Shown here one piece after another: positions 33,444 through 45,540 of a stretch of 64,000 bases of DNA. The notes beneath the pieces are model-generated. The model searched no databases. It had not been told where the DNA came from and saw nothing but the letters and a program-made list of their open reading frames with translations. Position 1 is the first letter of the stretch, and each line of letters opens with the position of its first letter. Position numbers and translations under genes: made by a program. This DNA comes from Zerene cesonia (Eukaryota; Arthropoda; Insecta; Lepidoptera; Pieridae), in assembly GCF_012273895.1 (NCBI RefSeq), contig NW_024045134.1:868001-932000 (forward strand). The letters are read 5' to 3'.

Positions 33444-33636
33444 TCAGGCCTGTTTCCTTATCCTCAGCCTTCCCACTTCATACCTTAATTCAATCCGTCA
33501 ATCCTTTCCTTATCCCTTTAATAAAAGCGAGCAGCGCATTCGCGGAGCCCCCACTTCTGCGAATGTTCATGGGCGATGGGGATCGCCATTAGCAAACCAC
33601 CAGCTGAGCTGCCCGCTATGACATAAAGAAGCTCAC
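33444..33636 (+). mobile_element. Metulj-like SINE, 3' two-thirds
   Basis: Starts at CAGGCCTGTTTCC, passes AATCCGTCAATCCTTTCC and GCGAATGTTCATGGGCGATG, and ends CTATGACATAAA. No poly(A) run is left. Confidence 0.65.
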
Positions 33637-33750
33637 ATCTACGTATCTTATAAAGATAATAAATATCTGTGTAAGCAACGTTAAGCAGATACTATTATTG
33701 TATAAACAAAATTTACAGCAATTTAAAGCACAATATTGAGTCATCAGATA

Positions 33751-33815
33751 TCCTACTAATATTAAAAACGCGAAAGTTTGTTAGTATGGATTAACGGATG
33801 TTTGTTACTCTTTTG
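33751..33815 (+). mobile_element. Non-autonomous Helitron, family 1, 5' stub
   Basis: TCCTACTAATATTAAAAACGCG to TTTGTTACTCTTTTGA, then unrelated sequence. Confidence 0.6.
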
Positions 33816-34494
33816 ATTTAAATTTATAGCTTGATATGTTTTTAATAAGAATAATATTGAACTAAAGAAAAAGAAACTAGAAGATGGTAAACAACATACC
33901 TTGGTTTGGTTTCTAGGTTAATAGTACGGACAACGAAGCATTCGCTCAACTATTTAAACAATGTTTTACACAATGTGAGGTCTTTATTATTAAATTTGCT
34001 GATCTTATGAAATATCTGCAAATAAAGTCATTGGAAATGTATTTATTTACGATGCAAAGCGTCACAGTTTACGGTTATTCGAGCATTTGTATTATTTTTA
34101 TTGGAGGGGAAATGAGCTAGATTTTATATAGCTTTCTTTATTGTGAAATGCGATATTACATTTGTGTTGTCTCCGTCTAGTTGTTTTGTATATTGGGGAT
34201 ATACTATATATTATAATATAATATAAAGTTGAATAGTTTGTTTGACGTGCTAAACTCAGAATCTAGTAGACCAATTAAAAAAAATATTTTACCGTTGGAT
34301 GCGTACAGGATGTCTGAGTTCACTAGTGTCGCATAATCTTCTGCTTTGAGGATCGGGTCTTCATCGAGGTTAAGTGTTCCATCCACAACACAAGTCCTTA
34401 TCCTTTGACTCAGTATTTTTTGGGTTCTGTAATCAACAAGGAGCTTCCCTTCGTATATCTTTCTGTCTGTCTCAAAAACTGTATGTAAAACTTA

Positions 34495-34576
34495 CCTTTT
34501 TTTTTGTTATACATTAATGACCTTACTAACTTGCAACTTACTAATGGTAAACTAATATCTTATGCCGACGATACTG
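34495..34576 (+). pseudogene. Non-LTR retrotransposon reverse transcriptase fragment
   Basis: The frame LYINDLTNLQLTNGKLISYADDT runs into the N gap at 34577. Y-A-D-D is the catalytic reverse transcriptase box, and L-Y-I-N-D-L upstream is its usual partner in LINEs. Only about 30 residues are visible. The 5' sequence does not continue the frame, so the copy is either truncated here or a fragment. Confidence 0.75.
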
Positions 34577-35576
34577 NNNNNNNNNNNNNNNNNNNNNNNN
34601 NNNNNNNNNNNNNNNNNNNNNNNNNNNNNNNNNNNNNNNNNNNNNNNNNNNNNNNNNNNNNNNNNNNNNNNNNNNNNNNNNNNNNNNNNNNNNNNNNNNN
34701 NNNNNNNNNNNNNNNNNNNNNNNNNNNNNNNNNNNNNNNNNNNNNNNNNNNNNNNNNNNNNNNNNNNNNNNNNNNNNNNNNNNNNNNNNNNNNNNNNNNN
34801 NNNNNNNNNNNNNNNNNNNNNNNNNNNNNNNNNNNNNNNNNNNNNNNNNNNNNNNNNNNNNNNNNNNNNNNNNNNNNNNNNNNNNNNNNNNNNNNNNNNN
34901 NNNNNNNNNNNNNNNNNNNNNNNNNNNNNNNNNNNNNNNNNNNNNNNNNNNNNNNNNNNNNNNNNNNNNNNNNNNNNNNNNNNNNNNNNNNNNNNNNNNN
35001 NNNNNNNNNNNNNNNNNNNNNNNNNNNNNNNNNNNNNNNNNNNNNNNNNNNNNNNNNNNNNNNNNNNNNNNNNNNNNNNNNNNNNNNNNNNNNNNNNNNN
35101 NNNNNNNNNNNNNNNNNNNNNNNNNNNNNNNNNNNNNNNNNNNNNNNNNNNNNNNNNNNNNNNNNNNNNNNNNNNNNNNNNNNNNNNNNNNNNNNNNNNN
35201 NNNNNNNNNNNNNNNNNNNNNNNNNNNNNNNNNNNNNNNNNNNNNNNNNNNNNNNNNNNNNNNNNNNNNNNNNNNNNNNNNNNNNNNNNNNNNNNNNNNN
35301 NNNNNNNNNNNNNNNNNNNNNNNNNNNNNNNNNNNNNNNNNNNNNNNNNNNNNNNNNNNNNNNNNNNNNNNNNNNNNNNNNNNNNNNNNNNNNNNNNNNN
35401 NNNNNNNNNNNNNNNNNNNNNNNNNNNNNNNNNNNNNNNNNNNNNNNNNNNNNNNNNNNNNNNNNNNNNNNNNNNNNNNNNNNNNNNNNNNNNNNNNNNN
35501 NNNNNNNNNNNNNNNNNNNNNNNNNNNNNNNNNNNNNNNNNNNNNNNNNNNNNNNNNNNNNNNNNNNNNNNNNNNN
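34577..35576. other. Assembly gap, 1000 N
   Basis: Opens inside the reverse transcriptase fragment and closes inside a Helitron, so repeats probably broke the assembly. Confidence 0.98.
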
Positions 35577-35640
35577 TTTTTTATCCCGATATTCCTACGG
35601 GATACGGACTTACGCGGGTGAAACCGCGGGGCGCAGCTAG
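35577..35640 (+). mobile_element. Non-autonomous Helitron, family 1, 3' end after the gap
   Basis: TTTTTATCCCGATATTCC, intact CGCGG/CCGCG hairpin and GGGCGCAG-CTAG|T. The 5' part is lost in the N gap. Confidence 0.75.
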
Positions 35641-37590
35641 TTATATATAAGAAGTCGTAGCATGTTATTTTTCCTTCTATTATTAAGACTTCATAGTCCG
35701 TCTGTCTGTCCGTCCGTCTGTCACCAGGCTGTATATCGTGAACTGTGATAGTTAGAGAGCTGAAATTATCAGAGATGATGTATATATGTAGCCTCTCCAA
35801 CAACAAATAACAAAAAGCCTAGGTTAAGCATTGATTGGTACGGTCATAAAGAAGATGGGTAAAATTCGAGTTTTCTTTAAGCTTTGCTCTTTAGCTTATT
35901 CAAGTATGGTGGTATAGTGGGTATTAACTCCAAAAACAAACAGTTTTCTAACCGTAGCAGCGTCCTAATTATCTGTATAATATTATTTCTAATGCGACAT
36001 GACAAAACATTTTAATTTCGTAAAGATTTAAGAACCTGATTTACTACATCAATAGTCCAAGAATTGTCTTTCGCTAGGCCTGAATTATAATTAAATCGTG
36101 GCCTATTCAACATTATGCAATCTAATAAGTGGTTACAAAATCGTCTAGGCATTGAACCAGCGAGCTAAATCACATAATTTAAAAAATGAGTTGATTAAAA
36201 AACATCATCTATCATAATATTATATAGTCACGTTTAGGACGTAGAATTTACGCCAATGGACAAACATACAAATCCGCCACTGTAAAACACGCAAACTCAA
36301 TATTCATCGATTCCTGTCTAATCCATATATAATGTATATTCTCGTATGTCACGCCTACGCTCAACTCAACCCAGTCACGTATTCTTGCGATAAAATTCCT
36401 CTAACCTTCTAGTAAATATATCGGTAAATACCGCTTTAGATTAAGCTGTGTTATCTAACTTTATGTGCGCTACTGATTTCATATCAAATAATTTATTCAC
36501 AGCTGCAATTCACATTTCCAGCCAGTGAAAATGTCTTTACCGAATGTGTATGTGAAACTATTGGGGCTTTAAATAACATTTTAACTCTACGGTCTTTTAA
36601 ATTTTGATTATTGTTGTTATTCATACATTTGTATGTAGAATAATTTGTATTAGACTGAAGGTATGTAATATTATTATTCTATAAATAATTCTCTTGTCCA
36701 CAAAGAACGAAACCGATAATTTTAAAATTAACTTAAAAAAAACACAATTAAGGACACAATAATTTATATAGTTAATCACTTTTGTGATATTTGTAGTACG
36801 CAATGAATAATTCACTTCCAGATTCAAAACAGCCAAGACATAATCAAAAGAAATGTCTTCAAATTGCAAGCGTTCTAAAACCGGTTTAATTGAATTGTTT
36901 GCGTAGCGAACGAAATCCAAACATTTCATGTACTCGAGTCGCTGAGACTCAGCAAGAAAGATAAATACGGGAATTTAAGCTCAGATCAAACAAAATAGGG
37001 AAATCCGATGAACTGATTTAGAAATATAATCCTGGAAAATTACATTGGATACATTGTGTGCTAAGAACATTTTCAGACGTTATTTTCTTCTTCGGTATTT
37101 TTCATTTGATTCTCAATAAATGTTTCTTATTTAAATCGCTTTAATAACATTCAAACAAGGGTTAAATTAATCCACACAATACTATTTAAGAATATCGATT
37201 AATGTAAATATGTGTTTAATTAATCTTTACTAACGGGAGTTAATTGGTTCTATACAAACGATCACGTTCCCATTAGAAAGATAATTAGAATTCCACCCTC
37301 AAACAAGATCAGTGTTAGTAGTTTAAAATATGCCCACTTCACTTTACACGTGATGATTAAACCGTTGAATTGTGTAGGCCCTTTCAGTAGAAGTTATGAC
37401 CGTTAATAGCTAAGCTATTCAACGCGATCGTATCACGTTTCAAACCTTTTGAGGATATCTACATAACTCTTGTGGATAGTACATATTTTACGTTTCTAGG
37501 ATATGTGCCGTAGGATACATTTGATAAATATTTGGTTAGTGGTCGCGCCAATATATAATAATTTCGATATTAAGCGGACTGTAAAACTTA
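35641..37590. other. Intergenic, no gene recognised
   Basis: Mostly unique AT-rich DNA. A CCGTCTGTCTGTCCGTCCGTCTGTC stretch near 35700 is a low-complexity tract. Small open frames have no protein-like features. Confidence 0.3.
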
Positions 37591-37596
37591 ATCTAC

Positions 37597-37970
37597 GTGG
37601 TAGGAAAAAGGGAAAGACACACGGCACATACCTCGTCTGAGAGAGTAGCGTCCAAGCAAGCACGCGGCACAGCACCACGCGGTCAAGGGTCCTCCAGCTC
37701 GGGCCAGGCAGACCAGATCCAGTCCATCACTCCACACACACACACACACGCGGCGTTTCAGCGCGACCAAATGGGAAGGCGGGTTATACTAGCACAATGC
37801 CTGAGATATCTAGAGAACCTCGTGAAGGTTCTCCGGCGGTTGCGGGTTACGATCTTTATGAAAGGCTCTCCGGCGGAATGCGAATTATACACGAAATTTC
37901 TAGAGGCCTTGTGAAGGCACTCCGGCGGTTATTGAGATCCGATCGTCACGGAAGATCGATGCAGACTGTG
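37597..37970 (+). repeat. GC-rich block with an internal imperfect repeat; possible unassigned mobile element
   Basis: Clearly richer in GC than its surroundings. A CTAGAG ... CTCGTGAAGG ... CTCCGGCGG module at about 37808-37842 recurs at about 37898-37932, and CTCTCCGGCGG also occurs between. A (CA)n tract lies at 37733-37751. A 105-residue frame covers most of it but has low-complexity, non-domain composition, so it is not called as a gene. It could be part of a retroelement terminal region. Confidence 0.4.
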
Positions 37971-38297
37971 TGACGTATATGCGTCACTACGTCCAATAGG
38001 GACGTTGCGGGTACTTTAAAATCGTGCGGTGATTGGTTGTGCTCGCATGTAAGGAGGGTAGTTGGATTACACCATTAAATAATAAATAATTAATTTTAAT
38101 TTACTATTTTAATAATATTGGCGTTACCAGTTAGTAAATATGTGGTATGGATCCTTGTGGCTAATAAAATTATATTTACGAGAAGCATCTAGGTGACATA
38201 AATTTATAATCTGTGAATTACTATACGACTCTAAGATTCGGCTGTCACCAAGCTGTATCTCATGTTATGTTGCCGCAGAATAAAGTAGGCATTAAGG

Positions 38298-38388
38298 TAA
38301 TAATAATAATATAATAATAATAATAATAACCCCCCCATAGGACCACCTTGTCGTGGTGGGGGGGCTTACGGGAAGGCTTGAACAATAA
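38298..38388 (+). mobile_element. LINE 5' end next to a (TAA)n tract, possibly R4/Dong-like
   Basis: A (TAA)n tract (38298-38330) is followed by CCCCCCATAGGACCACCTTG and a TCGTGGTGGGGGGGCTTAC block, then the N gap. Such GGTGG/CCACC starts are seen in insect non-LTR elements, and the Dong element of Bombyx is known to insert into TAA repeats. Identification rests on this target context only. Confidence 0.4.
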
Positions 38389-39388
38389 NNNNNNNNNNNN
38401 NNNNNNNNNNNNNNNNNNNNNNNNNNNNNNNNNNNNNNNNNNNNNNNNNNNNNNNNNNNNNNNNNNNNNNNNNNNNNNNNNNNNNNNNNNNNNNNNNNNN
38501 NNNNNNNNNNNNNNNNNNNNNNNNNNNNNNNNNNNNNNNNNNNNNNNNNNNNNNNNNNNNNNNNNNNNNNNNNNNNNNNNNNNNNNNNNNNNNNNNNNNN
38601 NNNNNNNNNNNNNNNNNNNNNNNNNNNNNNNNNNNNNNNNNNNNNNNNNNNNNNNNNNNNNNNNNNNNNNNNNNNNNNNNNNNNNNNNNNNNNNNNNNNN
38701 NNNNNNNNNNNNNNNNNNNNNNNNNNNNNNNNNNNNNNNNNNNNNNNNNNNNNNNNNNNNNNNNNNNNNNNNNNNNNNNNNNNNNNNNNNNNNNNNNNNN
38801 NNNNNNNNNNNNNNNNNNNNNNNNNNNNNNNNNNNNNNNNNNNNNNNNNNNNNNNNNNNNNNNNNNNNNNNNNNNNNNNNNNNNNNNNNNNNNNNNNNNN
38901 NNNNNNNNNNNNNNNNNNNNNNNNNNNNNNNNNNNNNNNNNNNNNNNNNNNNNNNNNNNNNNNNNNNNNNNNNNNNNNNNNNNNNNNNNNNNNNNNNNNN
39001 NNNNNNNNNNNNNNNNNNNNNNNNNNNNNNNNNNNNNNNNNNNNNNNNNNNNNNNNNNNNNNNNNNNNNNNNNNNNNNNNNNNNNNNNNNNNNNNNNNNN
39101 NNNNNNNNNNNNNNNNNNNNNNNNNNNNNNNNNNNNNNNNNNNNNNNNNNNNNNNNNNNNNNNNNNNNNNNNNNNNNNNNNNNNNNNNNNNNNNNNNNNN
39201 NNNNNNNNNNNNNNNNNNNNNNNNNNNNNNNNNNNNNNNNNNNNNNNNNNNNNNNNNNNNNNNNNNNNNNNNNNNNNNNNNNNNNNNNNNNNNNNNNNNN
39301 NNNNNNNNNNNNNNNNNNNNNNNNNNNNNNNNNNNNNNNNNNNNNNNNNNNNNNNNNNNNNNNNNNNNNNNNNNNNNNNNNNNNNNNN
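38389..39388. other. Assembly gap, 1000 N
   Basis: Probably hides the body of the LINE that begins on its left. The right edge carries a GTGCAG-CTAG|T Helitron-type end at 39389-39411. Confidence 0.98.
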
Positions 39389-39411
39389 AGCGTTTGCCGG
39401 GTGCAGCTAGT
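39389..39411 (+). mobile_element. Helitron 3' end after the gap
   Basis: Only GCGTTTGCCGGGTGCAG-CTAG|T is left, a diverged version of the family 1 terminus. Confidence 0.45.
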
Positions 39412-39639
39412 ATTAATATAATAATTAATTATTTATGATATGACAACCGAAACTACATTTGGCGCCCCAAAGTTTGTGTCCATAGGCCTCAGTACATGCA
39501 GAATGTTGTCTATTCGCAAATCCACCTCTGATATGCATAAATTTAGTTGAAGGAATGGTGGAATTCGATTTACTCTTGAATTCAAATAACGAGATATAAG
39601 AACGATGTTACCTCTTTACTCCATTTTGCATTTATTTAT

Positions 39640-39765
39640 TTATTTAAACACTTTATTGTGCTGCCAACAAAAAACAAAAACAAAAACAAAACTTATACTT
39701 AAAAAAGGGAGATACAGCACAGAAGGCGGCCTTATCACTTATAAGTGATCTCTACCAGGCAACCA
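39640..39765 (-). mobile_element. LINE 3' tail
   Basis: T-rich left end (TTTATTTATTTATTTAAACAC), then an A-rich internal part and GAAGGCGGCCTTATCACTTATAAGTGATCTCTACCAGG. The same end occurs, diverged, at 31.5-31.8 kb. A related T-rich tip is at about 54.2 kb. Confidence 0.5.
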
Positions 39766-40065
39766 ACTTGAATATAGATAGCAACATAATTATTATAATA
39801 TTCGAAAATATCGTGATAGTAGCAAAATGAAATATTTCATCTTTTTAATTGTTGATCGTTTGATCGGCTTGATTCAAGTTTAATACTAGACGAGCGATTG
39901 ACCACCGTTAAAAATCACATAAATTAAAAGGAAATGCGTCCGCTTCATGTGCCAATGTGTATGCAGTACAGAGGAATATAAAAAATAGTAGTACTTTTTT
40001 TTTATTTAAACTACAATATTTCACATTTAATTGCAACCCCTTTGTCTACTCACATTTATTATGTA

Positions 40066-40257
40066 CTAGCAGTCCAACCCGACTTTACGCGTGGTACATT
40101 TTCTCCATAAGATCCTTCCTTGTGCTATAGTATTGTGTTATTTGTGTTGGTATCTTAAGGGAATCATAAAAAAAAATGCGAAATAGTGCGACCTGTTCTC
40201 GAGTTTTATGCTTACCAACATATTTGACACTGCACTTTTATTTATACACATATAAGG
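40066..40257 (-). mobile_element. Helitron-like element
   Basis: Minus-strand 3' end CCACGCGTAAAGTCGGGTTGGACTG-CTAG|T. The inner TCTCGAGTTTTATGCTTACC is shared with the copies at 44.1 and 55.5 kb. Confidence 0.5.
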
Positions 40258-42300
40258 TATTATTTTATTAGCAACTCAAAAACCATAGGTACATAGAACC
40301 GGAAGAGTATAAGAAACTCGTTTGCTGGGGCGGGATCACGGCTGGCCGAGAGATCAGGTGCTGCCACGGTACAGCAAACGCCTCTTGATCGAAATCTTCT
40401 ATTTTTAAAAATACATTTACTATTATTATTTATTTTATTAAAATTAAAAAAAACTTTATACTTACCTGTGCAATAATCTTACTCAATTATTTGGAATCTT
40501 AGTATTTTCAACAATTAGACGATATGACACTGCCCCGTATCACGCGCTATGAACGCGTGTTTTAATGTTGCTTGTAAGTATCTCTGTTTGTATACAAATC
40601 ACCTGCAGAGCACACTGAAAGCTTGAATTCACGCAGGCAATTTCATGCATTAGATCAAGTAAAGCTCACCTAAAAGTACGAACGATAGATGGAAAATTAT
40701 CTCAAAGAAGTATCTTTCACGTGTCGAATCCACTGTTGCCAGAGTTAATAAAGAGACTTAATATAACACTATAACGATTAATATTTACTTAATGTCGATA
40801 ATACTAACAACACTATTTCTTAATTAATTGACATTCGTTAATAAAGTTATTTACTTACTTCACTATTCAAATATGATAAATCGGAGAACATAATGAGACA
40901 AATGTTATACGTGGTTTAAATTTATGATAATTTTTTAAAAACTCGAGGGCTATCTTGCTTTATGGTAGAGCTGGCAGCGAAGCAGATGTGTCACGATCCT
41001 TCCTGACCTTCGCCCATATACACCCACAACGATAGGGACATCGCGACTATAGTAGGGGTATTTTGCATAAACATTAGAACAAATTAAAAACATCTTTTGG
41101 AGGTTGCTGTTTCACACACGAGGTTCCGACATTATGTCGTTATTCTGAGAAATATTGCTAAGATGCACAGCAAAGCAATGTATAAAAAAACATTACCAGT
41201 GTAATCAAAGATAATTTAATTTATCATTTCAATAGAAGAACATTTCGTACTATGTGTTATACTAGATATAATACGGACAAGCTCTAAACATAACCCAACA
41301 AATTGCTCGCTCTATTTTACTTGTTTACAACGTGTTTCAGTTTGTACAGTAATTAATGACTTGTCTATTAAAACGATAATAAATTCGCTACCGCTCTGGG
41401 ATCTAAGGTGGGGTATTGCCACTCCTATAACTTTGACCTCTTGTGAAATTACCTCGACAGAAATTACCAACTTTCCTAGTAGTTTTTTTAATCTACGCAG
41501 CGGGTTTTCGAATTTCAAAGTCTAAGCGTAACGGAATAAAACATCTGTTTTGAATTGAAAATGTCGATCAGCTTTTGTTTTAATAAAGTCTTTATTAAAT
41601 TGTTTCGTTCCGCGATGTATTATGAATTAACTTTTAATTTTTACTTGGGGAAATGGTTGTATCTAGATATCTATAGTGTGGGGTGAATGTGTGCTATATT
41701 TGTGAATATTAGCCACAGATATACTTAGTCGATTTTATGTGGCTTTAAAAGGTTACAAGCCCTTAAGTTGCATGCGCTATTTTTTTGTTTTTTAATTTGT
41801 CATTAATTTATAATTTCTTAGAATGTTGCTGTGTTTGCTAAAGCTAAGCTATATATACTGCATAAAGCAATAGGAGCAATATTCCGCTATAGTTTTATAA
41901 ATTTAAGCCACTATGTGTTATGGAGGTACAAATGTCTAGTGGAACTTTATTTAAACTCAAGTAGTTAAAAGTAACCATGGCATTGTACACAGAAAAGGTG
42001 ATTCAATTATCTGTGACTAAGTACTGTTTATCCCCGCATGAGTTTATGTATGTGGACCTATTTCAAAACTACATGGTCGAGCGAATGTGATTCGTAATGT
42101 TCTTGGCTTATGGGATATTCTCGTTGGCAGTTAAGGAGTTTTAGATAAATAGCCAAAAAAAAAACAACAGACAAGGTTTTTTTTTTTAATTTTCAGCTTT
42201 TTGTATGTATGTAATATTTTCACAAAGCACCTAATACAATTTTGTCTTCATGATTTTCAATCATTATAACCCTAATATACTAATGCCATAAGATTGTATT
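40258..42300. other. Intergenic, no gene recognised
   Basis: AT-rich DNA with stops in every frame. No repeat family confidently recognised. Confidence 0.3.
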
Positions 42301-42304
42301 AACT

Positions 42305-42475
42305 CGAAACTCAAATTCAAACATCTATTTATTCAATTAGACTTCTTATAGAAGCAATTTTGAATCGTCATTTTACACGGTCTTAATATTTACCATCGGT
42401 TCGCAAGGCAGTTTCTACAGAGAAGAGCCGGCAAGATACTCTGTACTTGCTCTTTTAAAATAATACTTAATAAAG
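42305..42475 (-). mobile_element. LINE 3'-end fragment
   Basis: AAACTCAAATTCAAACATC, then TTTATTCAATTAGAC and CGCAAGGCAGTTTCTACAGAGAAGAGCCGGCAAGATACTC, a conserved end found widely in lepidopteran genomes. A shorter copy is at 24.8 kb. Confidence 0.5.
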
Positions 42476-43035
42476 TTTATATTTAAAATAATCTATACTC
42501 AACTTCTTAAAGCATCAAAACGTAAATGAATTATTCCTTGAAAATTTTATTGTTACTTATTATTATATTTATATTTATTTTATTATTACTTTCTTAAAAC
42601 TATCAGCGCAGAGACCAAATCATTTCGTGAAATATAAATTAAGGTTTCCCTTGTTATAAATGATGGACGAGCTTTTTTAAAGGACCTATTATGAATTACG
42701 AAGAAACGATAGGTTTTAATGCGATTAAAGTAACAGCATAATATGAATTACAGATTACTAAGAATAGATTATATTTCAATAGGGTGATAGCGTGAGAGGA
42801 TGCCCTAGGGGCGAAAATAGATGACCTTATAGGCGGTCAGCTAGCAATTGGCATAATACGTTTTGTTGTAGTTATTATTATAAATTCAGAATGCTTTTAA
42901 GAAAATTATTAAACACATCTTATTTAGTACAATCAATTGTTTCTAAAAACATAATAATATGTAAATTATGGGATAATTATGAGAGAGAATTATTATATAT
43001 TATGATTAATTTCATTTCATTTCATAATCGATAAG

Positions 43036-43274
43036 TCGAGGTTCGAGACCGGGGTGAGCGTGCAGGAAATAAATTGATTTTTCAATTTATCTGCACATCA
43101 CCACTGCTTAAAACGGTGAAGAAAAAACATCGTGAGCAAACCGGCATGTCCAAGAATCAAAAGTTCGACGACATGCGATATCTGCCAACCCGCACTTGGC
43201 CAGCGTGGTGGATTATGGCCTTAACCCTCATAGGAGGCCCCTGCCCCAGCAGTGGGAACATATAATAAAAAAAA
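43036..43274 (+). mobile_element. tRNA-derived SINE with B box and A-rich tail
   Basis: Begins near a perfect pol III B box, GGTTCGAGACC, with the A box lost. It contains the GCCAACCCGCACTTGGCCAGCGTGGTGG block and ends CCCAGCAGTGGGAACATATAATAAAAAAAAAAA. This block is typical of an abundant lepidopteran SINE type. Confidence 0.7.
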
Positions 43275-43400
43275 AAAAATAATAAAAATTTTATTTTCAC
43301 CAAAAAGTATACATACATACATATAAGTAGCTTAAAAATAGATGAAGTATATAATGCAAAATTAATCCAAATATGGGCTAATGATGATGATGATGATGAT

Positions 43401-43606
43401 ATAGTATAAAACAAAGTCGCTTTGCAAAACAAAGCTAGAGTGTTCAATGTAAATAAAATTTATTTAATAAAGTATAAGGGTTATTGTATGTATCTACTTT
43501 TAGTCATTTTACTTAATTGGCCCTAAAAGCAAAATCTGACAATGGTCGTGTTTCATACTATCTTTTGAATACAAATTAAAATCATGTAATGATGCTCTCT
43601 TGTTTA
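43401..43606 (+). repeat. Dispersed ~200-bp repeat, inverted copy of 30863-31070
   Basis: Opens with the Helitron family 2 remnant (TAGTATAAAACAAAGTCGC ... AAAG-CTAG) and continues GTGTTCAATGTAAATAAAATT to ATGCTCTCTTGTTTA. Directly preceded by a (GAT)n tract. Confidence 0.75.
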
Positions 43607-43725
43607 TGCTGATGCTGTTTATCAGGGGCTGATGATGATGATTATGATTCATTTATTAGGCGATTTCAAAAATAGGCATAATAATTAATAAATAATTACA
43701 ATTAAATTATATACAAAAAGTGAAG

Positions 43726-43935
43726 TCCCGTGTCCCCTAGTGGGGTATGGGGCAGATGATGTACATCCGTTTCACTGATCGATTTTCTTTAGGGACAAGT
43801 AGGTGATCAGCCTTCTGTGTCCTGCCAGACCGAGACTTTTTTTTTTTGTGCGTCCCCACCGGGAATCGAACCCAGGACCCCTCGGTTCAACGCTCACGCG
43901 TTATCCACTGTACCAAGGAGGCGGTCATAAAAAAT
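43726..43935 (-). mobile_element. tRNA-derived SINE, second family, copy 1
   Basis: On the minus strand: a tRNA-like head GACCGCCTCCTTGGTACAGTGG (A box) and GGGTTCGATTCCCGG (B box), then a ~120-bp body ending GGGGACACGGGACTTCAC. The 14-bp sequence TTAAATTATATACA occurs at 43712-43725 and 43936-43949, the probable target-site duplication. The body is about 95% identical to copy 2 by eye. Confidence 0.85.
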
Positions 43936-44090
43936 TTAAATTATATACAGGTGTCAAATAAATATGCAACATGAATCAGAAATGTATCACACACTTTTGT
44001 TTTTAAATCCGTTAACTGGAACTTTTTTCGAGTTTTATGCTTAATAACGCATTTGACGATTAATTTCTATCCATGTAGAAATACTACCAG

Positions 44091-44270
44091 ACCGTCCCGA
44101 TTTCACCCGTACACGTTTCTCCCTAGGCAGATAAGACCTTTTCTCGTGCCTTAACAAAAACGTAAAATAAAATTAGCCGAATTGGTCGAGCCGTTCTCGA
44201 GTTTTACGCTTATCGCTTAGCTTTACGCATTTGGCGTTTCACTATTATTTATATAGATTCCGACTTGCTT
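44091..44270 (-). mobile_element. Helitron-like element
   Basis: Ends (minus strand) GTGTACGGGTGAAATCGGGACGGTCTGGTAGT, with CTGG in place of CTAG. It carries the GAGCCGTTCTCGAGTTTTACGC block in plus orientation. Confidence 0.5.
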
Positions 44271-45475
44271 AAAATATGTATAATACATACAACGCATATG
44301 AGTTTTGAACATTTGCAATTTTACAATTAATAGCATATTTTAAGCACTTATTTAAAATTGAATTAATCGCTATAGAGCTGAACAATGTACCAACATATCA
44401 AAGGGTTAATGCAGTGTGCACTCGGTAAGCTATTTGGGTCATTTCGGTAGCCGTTGACATGACTTTAAATTCGTATCGGATAATTAACAATTGATTATTG
44501 ACCTTTTGTAGCAGTCAGCGGGTGAAGCTTTATTTTTATATGCTTTTTATATCACAATTATGCAATATTTCGCGTAAACACAAATAGTAATTATTTGTAT
44601 AGATTATGGCGTTGTTGACTATTTGTTTACAATACTGTTATATAATTATTTTAACAAAAAAATAATTAAAAAAATATTACACTGCCTTTAAATTGTTAGA
44701 ACTAGACCAATCTTTGAATAAGACCTGACAAGTAACGGATTTTGAATATAAAAAGAATCATAAAAATCGGTTCAGCCAGTTAAAAGTTATGACAAAAAAA
44801 CAGTCGTATTGAAAACTTCCTCCTTTTTTCGAAGTCTCTTAATGAGATGAATTTTAGATTTTCGTTACCCACATAGTATCTTTATACCGCGTTTCATGCA
44901 AATTGGTGGTTTGGGCGTGAAGAAAGATAGACAGACAAAGTTATTTTCGAAATTACAATAGCGTCTTTTTGCAATTTTTTTAAAACCGAATAAGTAACTA
45001 TCCAGTTATTGTCATATCACGTATCATATTAGCATTAATTAAAGAACAAAATTTGCTTTAACTAAATTTACATATATAATATTTACTTATATCTTCCATT
45101 AAGTTCCTTAAATTCTGTATATTGCTCCTTTATGACGCCATGTAGTGTGTAATGTGTTCATAAAGACTGGATCTTATTTCGCGTTCTACGTACAAAGACA
45201 AAGACATAATTTTACTTCATTTTAACCGTTGCTCGCAAAGGGCTATTAAAACCGAGGCTGAAAATACATGTATAAATCTTTTATGAATATAATAGTATAT
45301 GAATATTCGAAGTAAGAAAGATATCAGTAAGTATACACTCAGCATTTGGAAAAAATAATGTAGGATGTAATTTAAATAATAGTAAAATAACCTAAAGGCC
45401 AATGTTTTCCGCTGCTTTCCACTGTCCTACGCATATTCAAAAACCTCATATTTGATAATTTCTTTAGTCAGCTGG
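44271..45475. other. Intergenic, no gene recognised
   Basis: AT-rich. A stretch at 44800-44990 resembles old repeat sequence (AACTTCCTCCTTTTTTCGAAG, then a GACAGACAAAG block) but no boundaries are visible. Confidence 0.3.
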
Positions 45476-45540
45476 TGCTAGTGGGTCGCCTGATGGTATT
45501 CGCTACCTCCGACACCCACATTCCAAGAAAGAAACCCACT
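45476..45540 (-). mobile_element. Metulj-like SINE, 3' scrap
   Basis: GCTGGTGCTAGTGGGTCGCCTGATGG, then CACCCACATTCC. Only the last 60 bp of the element. Confidence 0.45.

Noticed and set aside
37597..37914. 105-residue frame in the GC-rich block
   Set aside because: Low-complexity composition including a (CA)n-encoded THTHTH run. No splice context or domain.
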